Below, piece after piece: positions 1-8,345 of a stretch of DNA of 47,443 bases. Below the pieces are notes generated by a model. The model saw nothing but the letters and a program-made list of their open reading frames with translations, had not been told where the DNA came from and made no database searches. Each line of letters starts with the position of its first letter. Position 1 is the stretch's first letter. Position numbers and translations under genes: made by a program. This stretch comes from Sneathiella sp. (lineage in GTDB: Bacteria; Pseudomonadota; Alphaproteobacteria; Sneathiellales; Sneathiellaceae), in NCBI RefSeq assembly GCF_002694385.1, contig NZ_NZMB01000005.1, positions 254,435 to 301,877 on the forward strand. The letters are read 5' to 3'.

Positions 1-396
1 ATTCCGGCGGCGATCGGTTTTGCCGATGTGCGTAATCATCTCAGCACTGAAAAGCTGACGGAGCTCATGGGCACGGATCTGTTTATCTATCACGGCTATG
101 TCCAGCTCTGGCTCGGGGACGAAACCTACAAAATCACTCCCGCCTTCAATATGGAGCTTTGCGAGAGGTTCGGTGTCAAACCGCTGGTGTTTGACGGCTA
201 TTCCGATGCCCTGTTTCATGAGCATGACATGCAGGACCGGCGGCATATGGAATATGTCAATGATCGCGGGATTTTTGTTGATATTCCGATAGATCAGTTT
301 CTCGCGGAATTCCGTACAACCTATCCGAAGCTGTGCGCCAATCTGGATAACGACGATATAGCCGAAGTAAAAGACAAATTTACGGCGTCAAGCTGA
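1..396 (+). CDS. Transglutaminase-like domain protein, 3' part
   Basis: The reading frame is already open at base 1, so the gene starts upstream of the window; 131 C-terminal residues are visible. They match the end of a bacterial transglutaminase-core (papain-like) protein: a G-F-A-D-V-R-N-H-L stretch, then the conserved His in Y-H-G-Y-x-x-L-W-L and the Asp/Asn-type site in T-P-A-F-N. The nucleophilic Cys should lie upstream, outside the window. Family members act as amidases, proteases or cross-linking enzymes, so the substrate cannot be told. A methionine at base 28 could be mistaken for the start, but homologous-looking sequence continues 5' of it. Confidence 0.75.
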   Translation: MPAAIGFADVRNHLSTEKLTELMGTDLFIYHGYVQLWLGDETYKITPAFNMELCERFGVKPLVFDGYSDALFHEHDMQDRRHMEYVNDRGIFVDIPIDQFLAEFRTTYPKLCANLDNDDIAEVKDKFTASS

Positions 397-482
397 CCGA
401 AGATATCGGCGGTTCTTCTCGCTCCGGCATTCTCCGGCGGCGGTCACATTGCCGTGCGCAATATCAAAACCGGTTGATTTGA

Positions 483-496
483 AAGGGCGTTCCCTT
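483..496. promoter_or_regulatory. Inverted repeat upstream of the tandem TetR gene (candidate operator)
   Basis: AAGGG-CGTT-CCCTT is a perfect inverted repeat with 5-base arms, 55 bases before the regulator's start and just after a -35-like TTGATT (474-479). TetR-type repressors often bind such symmetric sites in their own promoter. Binding is inferred from position and symmetry only. Confidence 0.25.
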
Positions 497-550
497 ACAA
501 CACAGGGTATATGACCGCGCAGGCCATTCGGTGATTGGGAGTAAGGCTCC

Positions 551-1903
551 GTGACATACAGTCAGAATATACGGCAGAACGCGAAACATGCAGGCAGCGC
601 CCCCCGGAAAGGGCGGGCGGTGGCGACGCGGCAGCTTCTGTTGGCGGAGGCGGCCCGTCGGTTTCGACGGCACGGCTACACTGCTTCCTCTCTCAAGGAT
701 ATCGCCGCCGGGGCGGGGATCGGCGCGGGCAGCCTTTATTATTATTTTTCCTCCAAAGAGGAGCTGCTCGACGAGGTGCTGGAAAAAGGCTGTCGGCAGA
801 TTGTCGATTTTGTCTCCCAGGCCCGGCGACAATGCGATGATGGGGGCGGAGATTTCCGGGATGTTTTCCGCGCCATGATCTATGCGCATCTTTATTATAT
901 TCTCTATGCCGGGGATTTTACCGCCGCCGGCATCCGCAATTTCTCCATGCTGCCGCCGGCGAACCAGGCCCGTCATCGCCAGGTGTTCGAAATTTACGGC
1001 AATGTCTGGGAGGACGCGTTTGAAAAGGCCCGGCAGACAGGCGAATTGAAGCCGGAACTGGATCCGGCGTTCCTTCAGCGTATCATTATCGGCGCCCTTA
1101 ACTGGGCTGTGGAATGGTTTGATACGGAGCACTATTCCATCCATAAATTCGCTGACCGGGCGGCTGATCTGCTGCTTGACGGGATGCTGAAGCCGGGAAT
1201 GTCATGGCAGGGAAAAAAGGCGGCGTGCATTCCGGTTGAACCTCTGGAGGTGATGGCGGCCCGTCAGCCAAAATTCGGCAAGTCCCGTCTCGGAATCCTG
1301 ATTGCGGCGGCCCGTGTCCTGCGCGAACGCGGCTATGAAGGGGTGACGTTACGGCATATTGGCGAAGTGGCGGGCATGGAAGCGGGCAGCATCTACTATC
1401 ATTTCTCCTCGAAGGAGGAAATTATTGATGAGGTGCTGGCGCGCGGATTGCGCGAAATCGCGGATGGTGTCGCCTCGGTGCTGGAAAACCGGGATAAATT
1501 TCCGGGTCCCGTGGATTGCATTGCGGCCGCTGTCCGCACGCATATGCTCTATCTGTTTGTCCGCAATGATTTCGTGGCGATGAATATCCGTATCTATGCC
1601 CAGCTCCCGCAAGCAGTGCAGGAACGGCATCGGCCGGTCCGACAACGGCTGGCCACTGTCTGGAGTGAATGCCTTGGCATTATCGGGGAGGCAGAGGAGT
1701 TTCGCGATAATATCGAAATTCTGCCAACGCGGCAGCTCCTGTTGGGGGCGCAGAACTGGACGGCGCTGTGGTTCAAACCCGGTCGGGCGCCGGCGTCGGG
1801 AAACCGGACGGTGGACGATCTCGTCAATATGCTGCTTGTGATGTTTCTGGATGGTATCGGGGGTGAAAAATTGAAAGACCGCGGCGATATCACGGAACGC
1901 TAG
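551..1903 (+). CDS. Tandem (fused) TetR/AcrR-family transcriptional regulator
   Basis: A 450-residue DNA-binding regulator made of two complete TetR units in one chain; normal TetR proteins are about 190-220 residues. Unit 1 has its helix-turn-helix at about residues 25-80, with the signature S-L-Y-Y-Y-F-S-S-K-E-E-L. Unit 2 starts near residue 235 and repeats it at about 280-295 as S-I-Y-Y-H-F-S-S-K-E-E-I. Each is followed by a helical ligand-binding region. The frame is continuous, so this is not a sequencing artefact of two genes. Start is GTG at 551 with a GGAG about 10 bases upstream. The neighbours do not identify a target; the fatty-acid genes nearby are possible but unproven. A single chain could bind as a pseudo-dimer, giving an asymmetric operator preference. 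Confidence 0.85.
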   Translation: MTYSQNIRQNAKHAGSAPRKGRAVATRQLLLAEAARRFRRHGYTASSLKDIAAGAGIGAGSLYYYFSSKEELLDEVLEKGCRQIVDFVSQARRQCDDGGGDFRDVFRAMIYAHLYYILYAGDFTAAGIRNFSMLPPANQARHRQVFEIYGNVWEDAFEKARQTGELKPELDPAFLQRIIIGALNWAVEWFDTEHYSIHKFADRAADLLLDGMLKPGMSWQGKKAACIPVEPLEVMAARQPKFGKSRLGILIAAARVLRERGYEGVTLRHIGEVAGMEAGSIYYHFSSKEEIIDEVLARGLREIADGVASVLENRDKFPGPVDCIAAAVRTHMLYLFVRNDFVAMNIRIYAQLPQAVQERHRPVRQRLATVWSECLGIIGEAEEFRDNIEILPTRQLLLGAQNWTALWFKPGRAPASGNRTVDDLVNMLLVMFLDGIGGEKLKDRGDITER

Positions 1904-1916
1904 TTATATCGCCCGG

Positions 1917-2480
1917 TCAGTTAAGGGGGCGCGAATATTTCCACACCCGGGCGGGCGGCAGATTTCGGATCACCGTTGCGGCGCGCATACCCGTAATGCC
2001 AAGCTCCCGCGTGAGATTCTCCGACAGCGGCGGCCGCGCGGAATAGCTATATTGGATCAGTATACCCCGTTCGTCCAGCAAGGCCAGAATCTGGGTCAGT
2101 ATGCTGTGTTTTTCGCTTTTCTTCATATTGAGAAGCGGCAGGCTGGAAAAAACGATATCAAAGGGTTGCGGTTGTTCCGTTTCGAGGATCTGCTCAAGAA
2201 ACCGCGCGTCACCGGTTATGACTTTGAGGTCGGGGAATTTGCTGGCTAAATTTGACGCCAGCCGACAGTCCCGCTCCAGCAGGGAAAGCTGCTCCGGCTC
2301 GGCACCCGCATCGAGCAGGGCTTCGGTAATAACGCCGGTTCCCGGGCCAATCTCAAGAATACGCTTGCCACCAAGCTCCGCCGCCGTTGCCATGGCACGC
2401 GCGAGGGGACGGCCACTTGGTGCGAGGGCTCCCATTCTTCGGGGGTTGCGTAAAAATGCGAATATAAAAGACTGATCCAT
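1917..2480 (-). CDS. Class I SAM-dependent methyltransferase, phospholipid N-methyltransferase-like
   Basis: A 187-residue Rossmann-fold methyltransferase. Motif I, which binds S-adenosylmethionine, is E-I-G-P-G-T-G at residues 43-49; an acidic L-L-E-R-D follows at the end of strand 2, and S-S-L-P-L-L-N takes the motif IV place. The N-terminus (F-L-R-N-P-R-R-M-G-A-L-A-P-S) is typical of the COG3963 phospholipid-methyltransferase / rRNA-dimethylase-like group, which methylates phosphatidylethanolamine in some proteobacteria. Another small-molecule or rRNA substrate is possible. It converges with the TetR gene, leaving 13 bases between stop codons, and is separated from the upstream amidohydrolase by a terminator, so it is likely transcribed alone. 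Confidence 0.7.
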   Translation of the reverse strand: MDQSFIFAFLRNPRRMGALAPSGRPLARAMATAAELGGKRILEIGPGTGVITEALLDAGAEPEQLSLLERDCRLASNLASKFPDLKVITGDARFLEQILETEQPQPFDIVFSSLPLLNMKKSEKHSILTQILALLDERGILIQYSYSARPPLSENLTRELGITGMRAATVIRNLPPARVWKYSRPLN

Positions 2481-2558
2481 ATGAACATATGGCCATGCGA
2501 GGCCTGATTATCCTTTGGTGATAAGGTCTCTTCTGTTTTGGAAGCCTGCCAGATTTAA

Positions 2559-2572
2559 TCACATTTTTGTGA
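2559..2572. promoter_or_regulatory. Inverted repeat upstream of the methyltransferase gene
   Basis: TCACA-TTTT-TGTGA is a perfect inverted repeat in the A/T-rich gap that must hold the promoter of the minus-strand methyltransferase. It resembles CRP/FNR-superfamily half-sites, but the arm orientation and spacing do not match the CRP consensus. Only the symmetry and location support a role. Confidence 0.2.
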
Positions 2573-2610
2573 CAAGTAAAACGGCTTTTGCGGTCTTTTT
2601 TGTGATGTCA

Positions 2611-2640
2611 AAAAATGGGGCTGCCGTTTTAAGGCAGCCC
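2611..2640 (-). terminator. Rho-independent terminator after the amidohydrolase gene
   Basis: On the minus strand an 8-base-pair G/C stem (GGGCTGCC / GGCAGCCC, loop of 7) is followed by CATTTTT. It begins 25 bases after the amidohydrolase stop codon, as expected for the end of that operon. Confidence 0.8.
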
Positions 2641-2664
2641 GGAAAAATATGGCCTTCACCTGTT

Positions 2665-4353
2665 TCAGGCGGCAAGGCCGCTCCGCAGCAGTTTGCCGGG
2701 CAATGCGGTTTCGATCTCTGGCGTTGTTGTATTGCGATCAATCAGCAGCTTGCCATTGACGATGACCGATTGAATGCCGCTGGCCGGGGAGATCAGCCGG
2801 TCGCTGCCATCCGGCAGATCATAGACGCGCTGAAGTGTGCCCGCCGCAATTGTCGCCGGATCGAAGATAACGATATCGGCCATGGCTCCTTCGGAAAGGA
2901 CGCCACGCCCTTCGATGCCGAAAATCTGTGCCGGTTTCTGGGTCAGCATATGGATTGCCTGCTCCAGCGTGAGGGTGCCGCGTTCGCGCACCCAGTGGCC
3001 GAGCAGATGGGTGGAATAGCAGGCGTCGCACAGCTGGCTCGCATGTGCCCCGGCATCGGAGAGACCAAGGACAAGATTATCATCGACCAGCAGCTCGGCC
3101 ACTTCTTCCTCATCATAATTGACGATGGGGAAGCGGAAGCGGGCCACAAAATCGGTTTCCAGCGACAGATCGAGTACAAAATCGACCGGATCCTTGCCGA
3201 CGCTGTCCGCAACCTCGCGAAGCGGCCGTTCGTGCCATTCCGGATTATTCGGCGCCATGGAGATGACGCAGCGGTCCACCCAGCCCGCCACGGCATTCTT
3301 GGCGTCCGCACCGGTATCCTTGCGGAAGGCATCGCGGAATTCGGGGTCGCGGTAGATCGCCTTGCGGCCTTCCGTATCCGTCTCCATGATCTGTTTGAAC
3401 AGCGGTCGCATCTCGAAGGGGAAGGGTTCGTTGAATTCGAAATCGAAGTTGATCGGTCGGCAGGCGACCTGCGGATAGATTTTGACGCCTTCGGCACGGA
3501 GCTTGGCAGTGGTTTCCTGATGGCGGCGGTGGGAGCCGGGGCCGGACATGCCCGAGAGCAGTGCGGTCCAGCTAATCGCCATATCGTGTTTTTTGGAGAG
3601 GGTGGCGAGCTGATCATGGAACAGGGTCGGGCCGACGGTCGCCTGAACAATTTTTCCGCCGCCTTCGCGCGCGGCGCCGACCAGACGGTCAATCTCGATC
3701 ATATCGGCGAGGCGGCTCGGCACCGGTTTGCCGCCATAGCCATGATGGGTTGTCGCCTGCGATGTGGAGAAGCCGAGGGCGCCCGCCTCCATCGCCTCGC
3801 GGACAATGTCGGCCATGCTTTTCATCTCATCTTCGGTCGCTTCACGTTCCACCGCATCTGTGCCCATAACATAGGTGCGGATGGGGGTATGGCCCGCCAG
3901 AACGGCCAGGTTGATGGCGCTGCCCCGTTCCTCAATGGCATTCATATATTCGCCAAAGCTCTCAAACGGCCATTCGGAGCCGAGCCCTTTGGCAAGCGCA
4001 TCAAAGGCCATGCCTTCCACCTTTTCAAGGGTACGCATGATGTTTGTCCGGTGTTCGGGCCGTGTCGGGGCAACACCGAAGCCGCAGTTGCCGATGACGG
4101 CGGTTGTGACGCCATGCCAGGGGGAGATGGACAGCATTTTGTCCCAGATGACCTGCGCATCATAATGGGTGTGGATATCGACAAAGCCGGGGGAAACGGT
4201 CAGGCCGGTGGCGTCGATTTCGCGCGCCGCGTCTTCCGTGACCTCGCCAAGTGCCACGATGCGACCATCGCGGATGCCGATGTCGCCCTTGTAGCCGGGA
4301 GCACCGGTGCCATCGATGAGGTTTCCGCCGGTGATTTTAAGGTCGAGTGCCAT
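2665..4353 (-). CDS. Amidohydrolase family protein, N-acyl-D-amino-acid deacylase type
   Basis: A 562-residue metal-dependent hydrolase of the D-aminoacylase / N-acyl-D-Glu (Asp) deacylase group. These enzymes hydrolyse the amide bond of N-acyl-D-amino acids in the cytoplasm. Visible hallmarks are an N-terminal beta-sandwich strand set, the metal motif D-I-H-T-H-Y-D (His61, His63), the G-N-C-G-F-G loop, a late L-G-L-S-D-A-G-A-H metal-Asp segment, and a C-terminal G-x-L-x-x-G-A-x-A-D-I-V-I-F-D typical of amidohydrolases. Start is supported by an AAGGAGG seven bases upstream. It is the last gene after two acyl-CoA dehydrogenases (gap 137 bases), suggesting a shared catabolic role. Exact substrate is unknown; N-acyl-D-amino-acid deacylase is the usual automatic label for this diverse family. 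Confidence 0.8.
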   Translation of the reverse strand: MALDLKITGGNLIDGTGAPGYKGDIGIRDGRIVALGEVTEDAAREIDATGLTVSPGFVDIHTHYDAQVIWDKMLSISPWHGVTTAVIGNCGFGVAPTRPEHRTNIMRTLEKVEGMAFDALAKGLGSEWPFESFGEYMNAIEERGSAINLAVLAGHTPIRTYVMGTDAVEREATEDEMKSMADIVREAMEAGALGFSTSQATTHHGYGGKPVPSRLADMIEIDRLVGAAREGGGKIVQATVGPTLFHDQLATLSKKHDMAISWTALLSGMSGPGSHRRHQETTAKLRAEGVKIYPQVACRPINFDFEFNEPFPFEMRPLFKQIMETDTEGRKAIYRDPEFRDAFRKDTGADAKNAVAGWVDRCVISMAPNNPEWHERPLREVADSVGKDPVDFVLDLSLETDFVARFRFPIVNYDEEEVAELLVDDNLVLGLSDAGAHASQLCDACYSTHLLGHWVRERGTLTLEQAIHMLTQKPAQIFGIEGRGVLSEGAMADIVIFDPATIAAGTLQRVYDLPDGSDRLISPASGIQSVIVNGKLLIDRNTTTPEIETALPGKLLRSGLAA

Positions 4354-4490
4354 TCCATTCCTCCTTGTTGTTTAGCCGGAAAATATGCTTCCGGCCATTC
4401 GGGCGGCGTTGTTGCCGCTTCTTGATCTTTGGGCATGGCCGCAATCGCGGGGGCGGCCATGCCGAGAGTGTGCCTTTGCAGTCAGACTGA

Positions 4491-5546
4491 TCAGGTTGGC
4501 CGGGTCGTCAGCCAGGACCAGATATCGTCCGCTTCCTTCTCCAGGATCTGCGCACCGATCCAGTCCGACCAGTAGCTGTCGGAGCCGAACTCATCCCGCC
4601 AGGACCACAGGCGGCGGGTTCTGAAATGCAGATCGTGTTCATAGGTAAAGCCGATGGCGCCGTGCACCTGATGGGCGTGGGAGCAGATAATCCCCGCGGC
4701 CTCGCTGACGCGGGTCTTGGCGGCGGCTGTCTCAAACCTGCCGTCAAAATCATCGGAGGCAGCCAGATCCGCCGCCTGAAACGCGCCAAGCACGGCGGCG
4801 GTGGACGCCGCCGTATGACCCGCCATTTCGGCCAGATTCTGCTGGATAACCTGCAACTTGCCGAGCGGGCGGCCGAACTGGACGCGCTCATTCGCATATT
4901 GCACCGTCGCCTCCAGCACCCATTCTATGGCGCCAGACATCTGCGATGCACGCATCATGGCGCCGAGGGTAAAGATGGAATGCATCGTCATTCCGGTGGG
5001 CAAGGGGGCTTTTTCAGCGGGCGTGGCGCCGTTGAATTCCAGCGTATCACGGGGTTCTGTCGCGATATTCTGGTTTTCCGTGACGTCATAGTCTCCCGCC
5101 TTGAGGAGGGCGATGCCGTCTTCGGTGATGACGGCCACATGATCGGCGCGGCGACCCCACGGAATGCGCGTGGCCGTCCCGGAGACGCCATCGGAGCCAA
5201 GCGTCAGCTTTTCATCGGGCCGCACCGGGGCAAACACTGTCACGCCGTCCGGCGGCGTGATACCGGCGGCGGCGAGCAGATGATTGGCGAGGATGGCCTC
5301 AACAATGGGGAGCGGCACGGAATGACGTCCCGCAGCGCGGGCAATGACTTCGGCGTCCGCGAACTGACCGCCGACGCCCCCCATATGTTCCGGTGCAAGG
5401 ATATGCAGCAGGCCGTTCTCTGCGACCGCCTGCCATAATTTTTCCGGAAACACATTGGTTTCGGCGGTTTCCTTCAGATTCTTGGTGACCTCGGCCGAAA
5501 AAAGTTTTTCCACCGTATCGGCCATGATTTGCTGTAGTTCATTCAT
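4491..5546 (-). CDS. Acyl-CoA dehydrogenase family protein (short subunit)
   Basis: A 351-residue flavoprotein of the acyl-CoA dehydrogenase fold, expected to help introduce an alpha-beta double bond into an acyl-CoA. The C-terminal half shows the helical-bundle signature A-x-x-I-C-S-H-A-H-Q-V-H-G-A-I-G-F-T-Y-E-H-D-L-H and R-V-Q-F-G-R-P-L-G-K-L-Q. The middle beta domain is less conserved than in the upstream paralogue, and the usual catalytic Glu is not obvious. Its start overlaps the stop of the upstream dehydrogenase by four bases, so the two are translationally coupled. Such adjacent, unequal pairs often form alpha2beta2 heteromers, as known for steroid side-chain FadE pairs; the pairing here is inferred. 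Confidence 0.85.
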   Translation of the reverse strand: MNELQQIMADTVEKLFSAEVTKNLKETAETNVFPEKLWQAVAENGLLHILAPEHMGGVGGQFADAEVIARAAGRHSVPLPIVEAILANHLLAAAGITPPDGVTVFAPVRPDEKLTLGSDGVSGTATRIPWGRRADHVAVITEDGIALLKAGDYDVTENQNIATEPRDTLEFNGATPAEKAPLPTGMTMHSIFTLGAMMRASQMSGAIEWVLEATVQYANERVQFGRPLGKLQVIQQNLAEMAGHTAASTAAVLGAFQAADLAASDDFDGRFETAAAKTRVSEAAGIICSHAHQVHGAIGFTYEHDLHFRTRRLWSWRDEFGSDSYWSDWIGAQILEKEADDIWSWLTTRPT

Positions 5547-6694
5547 CGTAGACCAAGCCCCCGTGCAATGATACCGCGGAGAATTTCGCGTGTGCCGCCC
5601 CGGAGAGAGAAGGAGACGGCGGCCTGTGTGATATAGGCGCGGACTTGCTCGAAGTCGGTTGTCGCACTCATGCTGGCTTCGCCATTTGAATAGCGGTGGG
5701 CGATTTCCGGCAGATCCTGCTCATATACGGCGCCGAGATCCTTGACGACCGAGGCTTCCAGCGCCGGATTGGCGCGGCTTTCCAGCTTGCCCGCGACCGA
5801 GATGGACATGCGGCGCAGCGTTGCCAGATGGGCGATCAGGCGGCCGATTTCCCGCTGGGCGCGGCGGCTCGGGTCCAGCTTGGCCTCCCGGATCATCTCG
5901 ATCAGCAGCTGGATGGAAGACATATAGCGTTCCGGGCCGGAGCGCTCAAAAGCAAGCTCCGCCGTCACCTGTTTCCATCCGTCGCCCTCTTCGCCGATGC
6001 GATCTTCATCGGGAACAAAGAAATCCTCGAATACCACCATATTGAAATGGTTTTCCCCGGCGATATTCTTGATCGGGCTGACCGTGACGCCCTTGTCTTT
6101 CTTGAGATTGATGAGGAACTGGCTCATTCCGGCATGGCGGTTTTCCGATGGCGGGCTGGTGCGGACCAGCGCGATCATCCATTCGCAGTGATGGGCCGCT
6201 GTCGTCCAGACTTTCGTTCCGTTGATCAGATAGCCGCCATCCACCTTGTCCGCCTTGGTGCGGATGGAGGCGAGATCGGAGCCGGTGTCCGGTTCACTCA
6301 TGCCGATGCAGATATAGGTTTCCCCGCGGATAATGCCGGGCAGGATGCGGTGACATTGCTCATCGGTGCCGAAGCGCAGGATTGTCGGCCCGCTCTGGCG
6401 GTCGGCGATCCAGTGGCTGCCAACGGGCGCACCGGAGGCAAGCAGCTCCTCCAACAGGGCGTAGCGTTCAAAAAAGCTGCGCTCCGCCCCACCATATTTC
6501 TTGGGCCAGGTAATGCCGATCCAGCCTTTTTCTCCCATCTTGCGGGAGAATGCGGGGTCGAGGCCGGCCCAGGAGCGGGAACGCAGCACCGCCGGGTAAT
6601 CCGCCAGTTCCTTTTTCAGGAACTCGCGCACTTCCAGACGCAGCGCTTCCGCCTCTGGTGGCAGGCTGTAGGGATCAAAATTGAAATACTGCAT
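5543..6694 (-). CDS. Acyl-CoA dehydrogenase family protein (long subunit)
   Basis: A flavin-dependent acyl-CoA dehydrogenase of 383 residues that should oxidise an acyl-CoA to the enoyl-CoA. The FAD/substrate motif I-G-M-S-E-P-D-T-G-S-D is at about residues 125-140, followed by K-V-W-T-T-A-A-H-H as in the FadE17/FadE26-like branch. The C-terminus carries R-G-G-T-R-E-I-L-R-G-I-I-A-R-G-L-G-L-R, the family's ending. Two ATGs are possible, at 6706 and 6694; the GAGAGGA element directly abuts the first but lies about 11 bases before the second, so 6694 is preferred. It leads the dehydrogenase pair and the deacylase-type gene. The substrate chain (fatty, branched or steroid side chain) cannot be told. 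Confidence 0.88.
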   Translation of the reverse strand: MQYFNFDPYSLPPEAEALRLEVREFLKKELADYPAVLRSRSWAGLDPAFSRKMGEKGWIGITWPKKYGGAERSFFERYALLEELLASGAPVGSHWIADRQSGPTILRFGTDEQCHRILPGIIRGETYICIGMSEPDTGSDLASIRTKADKVDGGYLINGTKVWTTAAHHCEWMIALVRTSPPSENRHAGMSQFLINLKKDKGVTVSPIKNIAGENHFNMVVFEDFFVPDEDRIGEEGDGWKQVTAELAFERSGPERYMSSIQLLIEMIREAKLDPSRRAQREIGRLIAHLATLRRMSISVAGKLESRANPALEASVVKDLGAVYEQDLPEIAHRYSNGEASMSATTDFEQVRAYITQAAVSFSLRGGTREILRGIIARGLGLR

Positions 6695-6791
6695 GAAAAA
6701 CGGCATCCTCTCGTCGATAGCCTACGACATTGGCTATGTTCTTGTCTTTATTACAGCCTATTTTGGGCTTAATCGCCCGACCTGGCAATGG

Positions 6792-8345
6792 CTATTCCGA
6801 CATAGCGACGGGAGAAGGCGCATTTTTACCGGGCCTTTTGAGAAACAGTAACAGCGGTGCCGCCGCCAGCATGACCCACATCATCAGGGTAAAATCATTG
6901 AGATAGGCAATCATCGACGCCTGGCGTGTGACCTCGCCGTTTAGCGCGGCAAGGCCCGATGGAATGTGATAGTTCCATGCCTGCGGCAGCCAGGGTGACT
7001 GCATGGCATCGTGGAAGGGGGTCAGGTTTTCGGATAGGGTGGCGTGATTGATCTGCGTATTCCGGCTCAGCATTGTGAAAACGATAGAAATCCCGATGCT
7101 GCTGCCGATATTGCGCACCAGGCTGAACATGGCGGTGCCGTCATTGCGGTAATGGGCGGCGAGGGTTGAAAAGGTGAGGGTGCTGAGCGGTACGAAAATG
7201 AATCCAAGCCCGACCCCCTGAATGATCCCGGTCCAGACAATGGCGGCAATGCTGACATCCATGTTGAAACGCGACATCTCATAGAGAGACAGGGCCGTCA
7301 TGCAGATGCCGAAGAAGATTAGAAAACGGCTGTCGATGCGGCCGATAACCCGGCCGATAAAGACCATGGCGATCATCGTGCCGATGCCGCGCGGGGCCAG
7401 CACATAGCCGGTGGTGAGGGCGGGGAATTCAAGCAAGCTCTGCAGAAATGGGGGAAGCAACGCCATGGTCGCCAGCAGGATGATGCCGACCATAAAGATC
7501 AGCATGAGGCCGATGGCGAAATTACGGTCGCGGAACAGGCCGGGCTCGATAAAAGGCGCCTTCGCCGTGAACATATGCACGAGGAACATATAGAAGCACA
7601 GCCCGGCGACGACAGCCTCGATGATGATCTCCCGTGAGGAGAACCAGTCCTGAGACTCCCCGCGATCCAGCATCAGTTGCAGCGAGCCGATGGCGAGGCT
7701 GAGCAGGGCAAAGCCGATATAGTCAAAATGCCGCGCCTTGTTGCGCACGGTTTCGGGGACAAAGGCGAGAATGCCGAGCAGGGCGAGAATGCCGAAGGGG
7801 AGATTGATATAAAAAACCCAGCGCCAGTTATAATATTCCGTCAGATATCCCCCGAGCGTGGGGCCGAGGATCGGTCCGACCATCACGCCCATGCCCCAGA
7901 TGGCCATGGCCGATCCGTGCTTCTCCGTCGGATAGGTGTCGAGCAGAATAGCCTGCGACAGCGGCACAAGCCCGGCCCCGAACACACCCTGTAACAGCCG
8001 GAAGACGACAATCTCGGTGAGGGAGGCCGCCGCGCCGCAGAGCATGGAGGTAATCGTGAAGCCGATCACCATGATGAGGAACAGCCGTCTGCGGCCGAGG
8101 CGGGCCGCCAGCACGCCGGTCGGCGGCGTCATGATGGCGGCGGCAACGATGTAGCTGGTCAGTACCCAGGAAATCTGGTCCTGCGTCGCCGACATGGTCC
8201 CCTGCATATGCGGCAGGGCGACATTGGCGATCGTGGTATCCAGCGCCTGCATGATCGTCGCCAGCATGACGGAGGCGGTGATCATGGCGCGGCCGAAGGG
8301 GGTTGTCTCCTCCCCCGGGGCGGGACTGGCCGTAATGATGCTCAT
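6792..8345 (-). CDS. emrB: DHA2-family multidrug efflux MFS transporter, EmrB-like
   Basis: A 517-residue inner-membrane proton antiporter of the 14-helix DHA2 family. The family motif L-D-T-T-I-A-N-V-A-L-P lies at residues 35-45 in helix 1, and the antiporter motif C region G-P-I-L-G-P-T-L-G at 157-165. W-R-W-V-F-Y-I-N-L-P-F-G follows, also diagnostic. In the Emr system it works with a periplasmic HlyD-type adaptor and an outer-membrane channel to expel hydrophobic drugs. Its ATG overlaps the stop of the adaptor gene by four bases and it is the last gene of the marR-emrA-emrB unit. The channel gene is not in the window, so a TolC-like partner must lie elsewhere. Confidence 0.92.
   Translation of the reverse strand: MSIITASPAPGEETTPFGRAMITASVMLATIMQALDTTIANVALPHMQGTMSATQDQISWVLTSYIVAAAIMTPPTGVLAARLGRRRLFLIMVIGFTITSMLCGAAASLTEIVVFRLLQGVFGAGLVPLSQAILLDTYPTEKHGSAMAIWGMGVMVGPILGPTLGGYLTEYYNWRWVFYINLPFGILALLGILAFVPETVRNKARHFDYIGFALLSLAIGSLQLMLDRGESQDWFSSREIIIEAVVAGLCFYMFLVHMFTAKAPFIEPGLFRDRNFAIGLMLIFMVGIILLATMALLPPFLQSLLEFPALTTGYVLAPRGIGTMIAMVFIGRVIGRIDSRFLIFFGICMTALSLYEMSRFNMDVSIAAIVWTGIIQGVGLGFIFVPLSTLTFSTLAAHYRNDGTAMFSLVRNIGSSIGISIVFTMLSRNTQINHATLSENLTPFHDAMQSPWLPQAWNYHIPSGLAALNGEVTRQASMIAYLNDFTLMMWVMLAAAPLLLFLKRPGKNAPSPVAMSE

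Noticed and set aside
1917-2480. Methyltransferase considered as the missing APE methyltransferase
   Set aside because: It is about 24 kb from the cluster on the other strand, and its N-terminus fits phospholipid methyltransferases.
2559-2572. TCACA-TTTT-TGTGA as a CRP site
   Set aside because: Orientation and spacing differ from TGTGA-N6-TCACA; listed only as an unassigned inverted repeat.
2515-4425. Plus-strand open frame of 636 codons
   Set aside because: It lies opposite the amidohydrolase gene, and its translation lacks any known pattern; an antisense shadow of a GC-rich gene.
6757-6775. GGGC/GCCC hairpin between emrB and the dehydrogenase operon
   Set aside because: Only a four-base stem with a weak T-run; too little to call a terminator.
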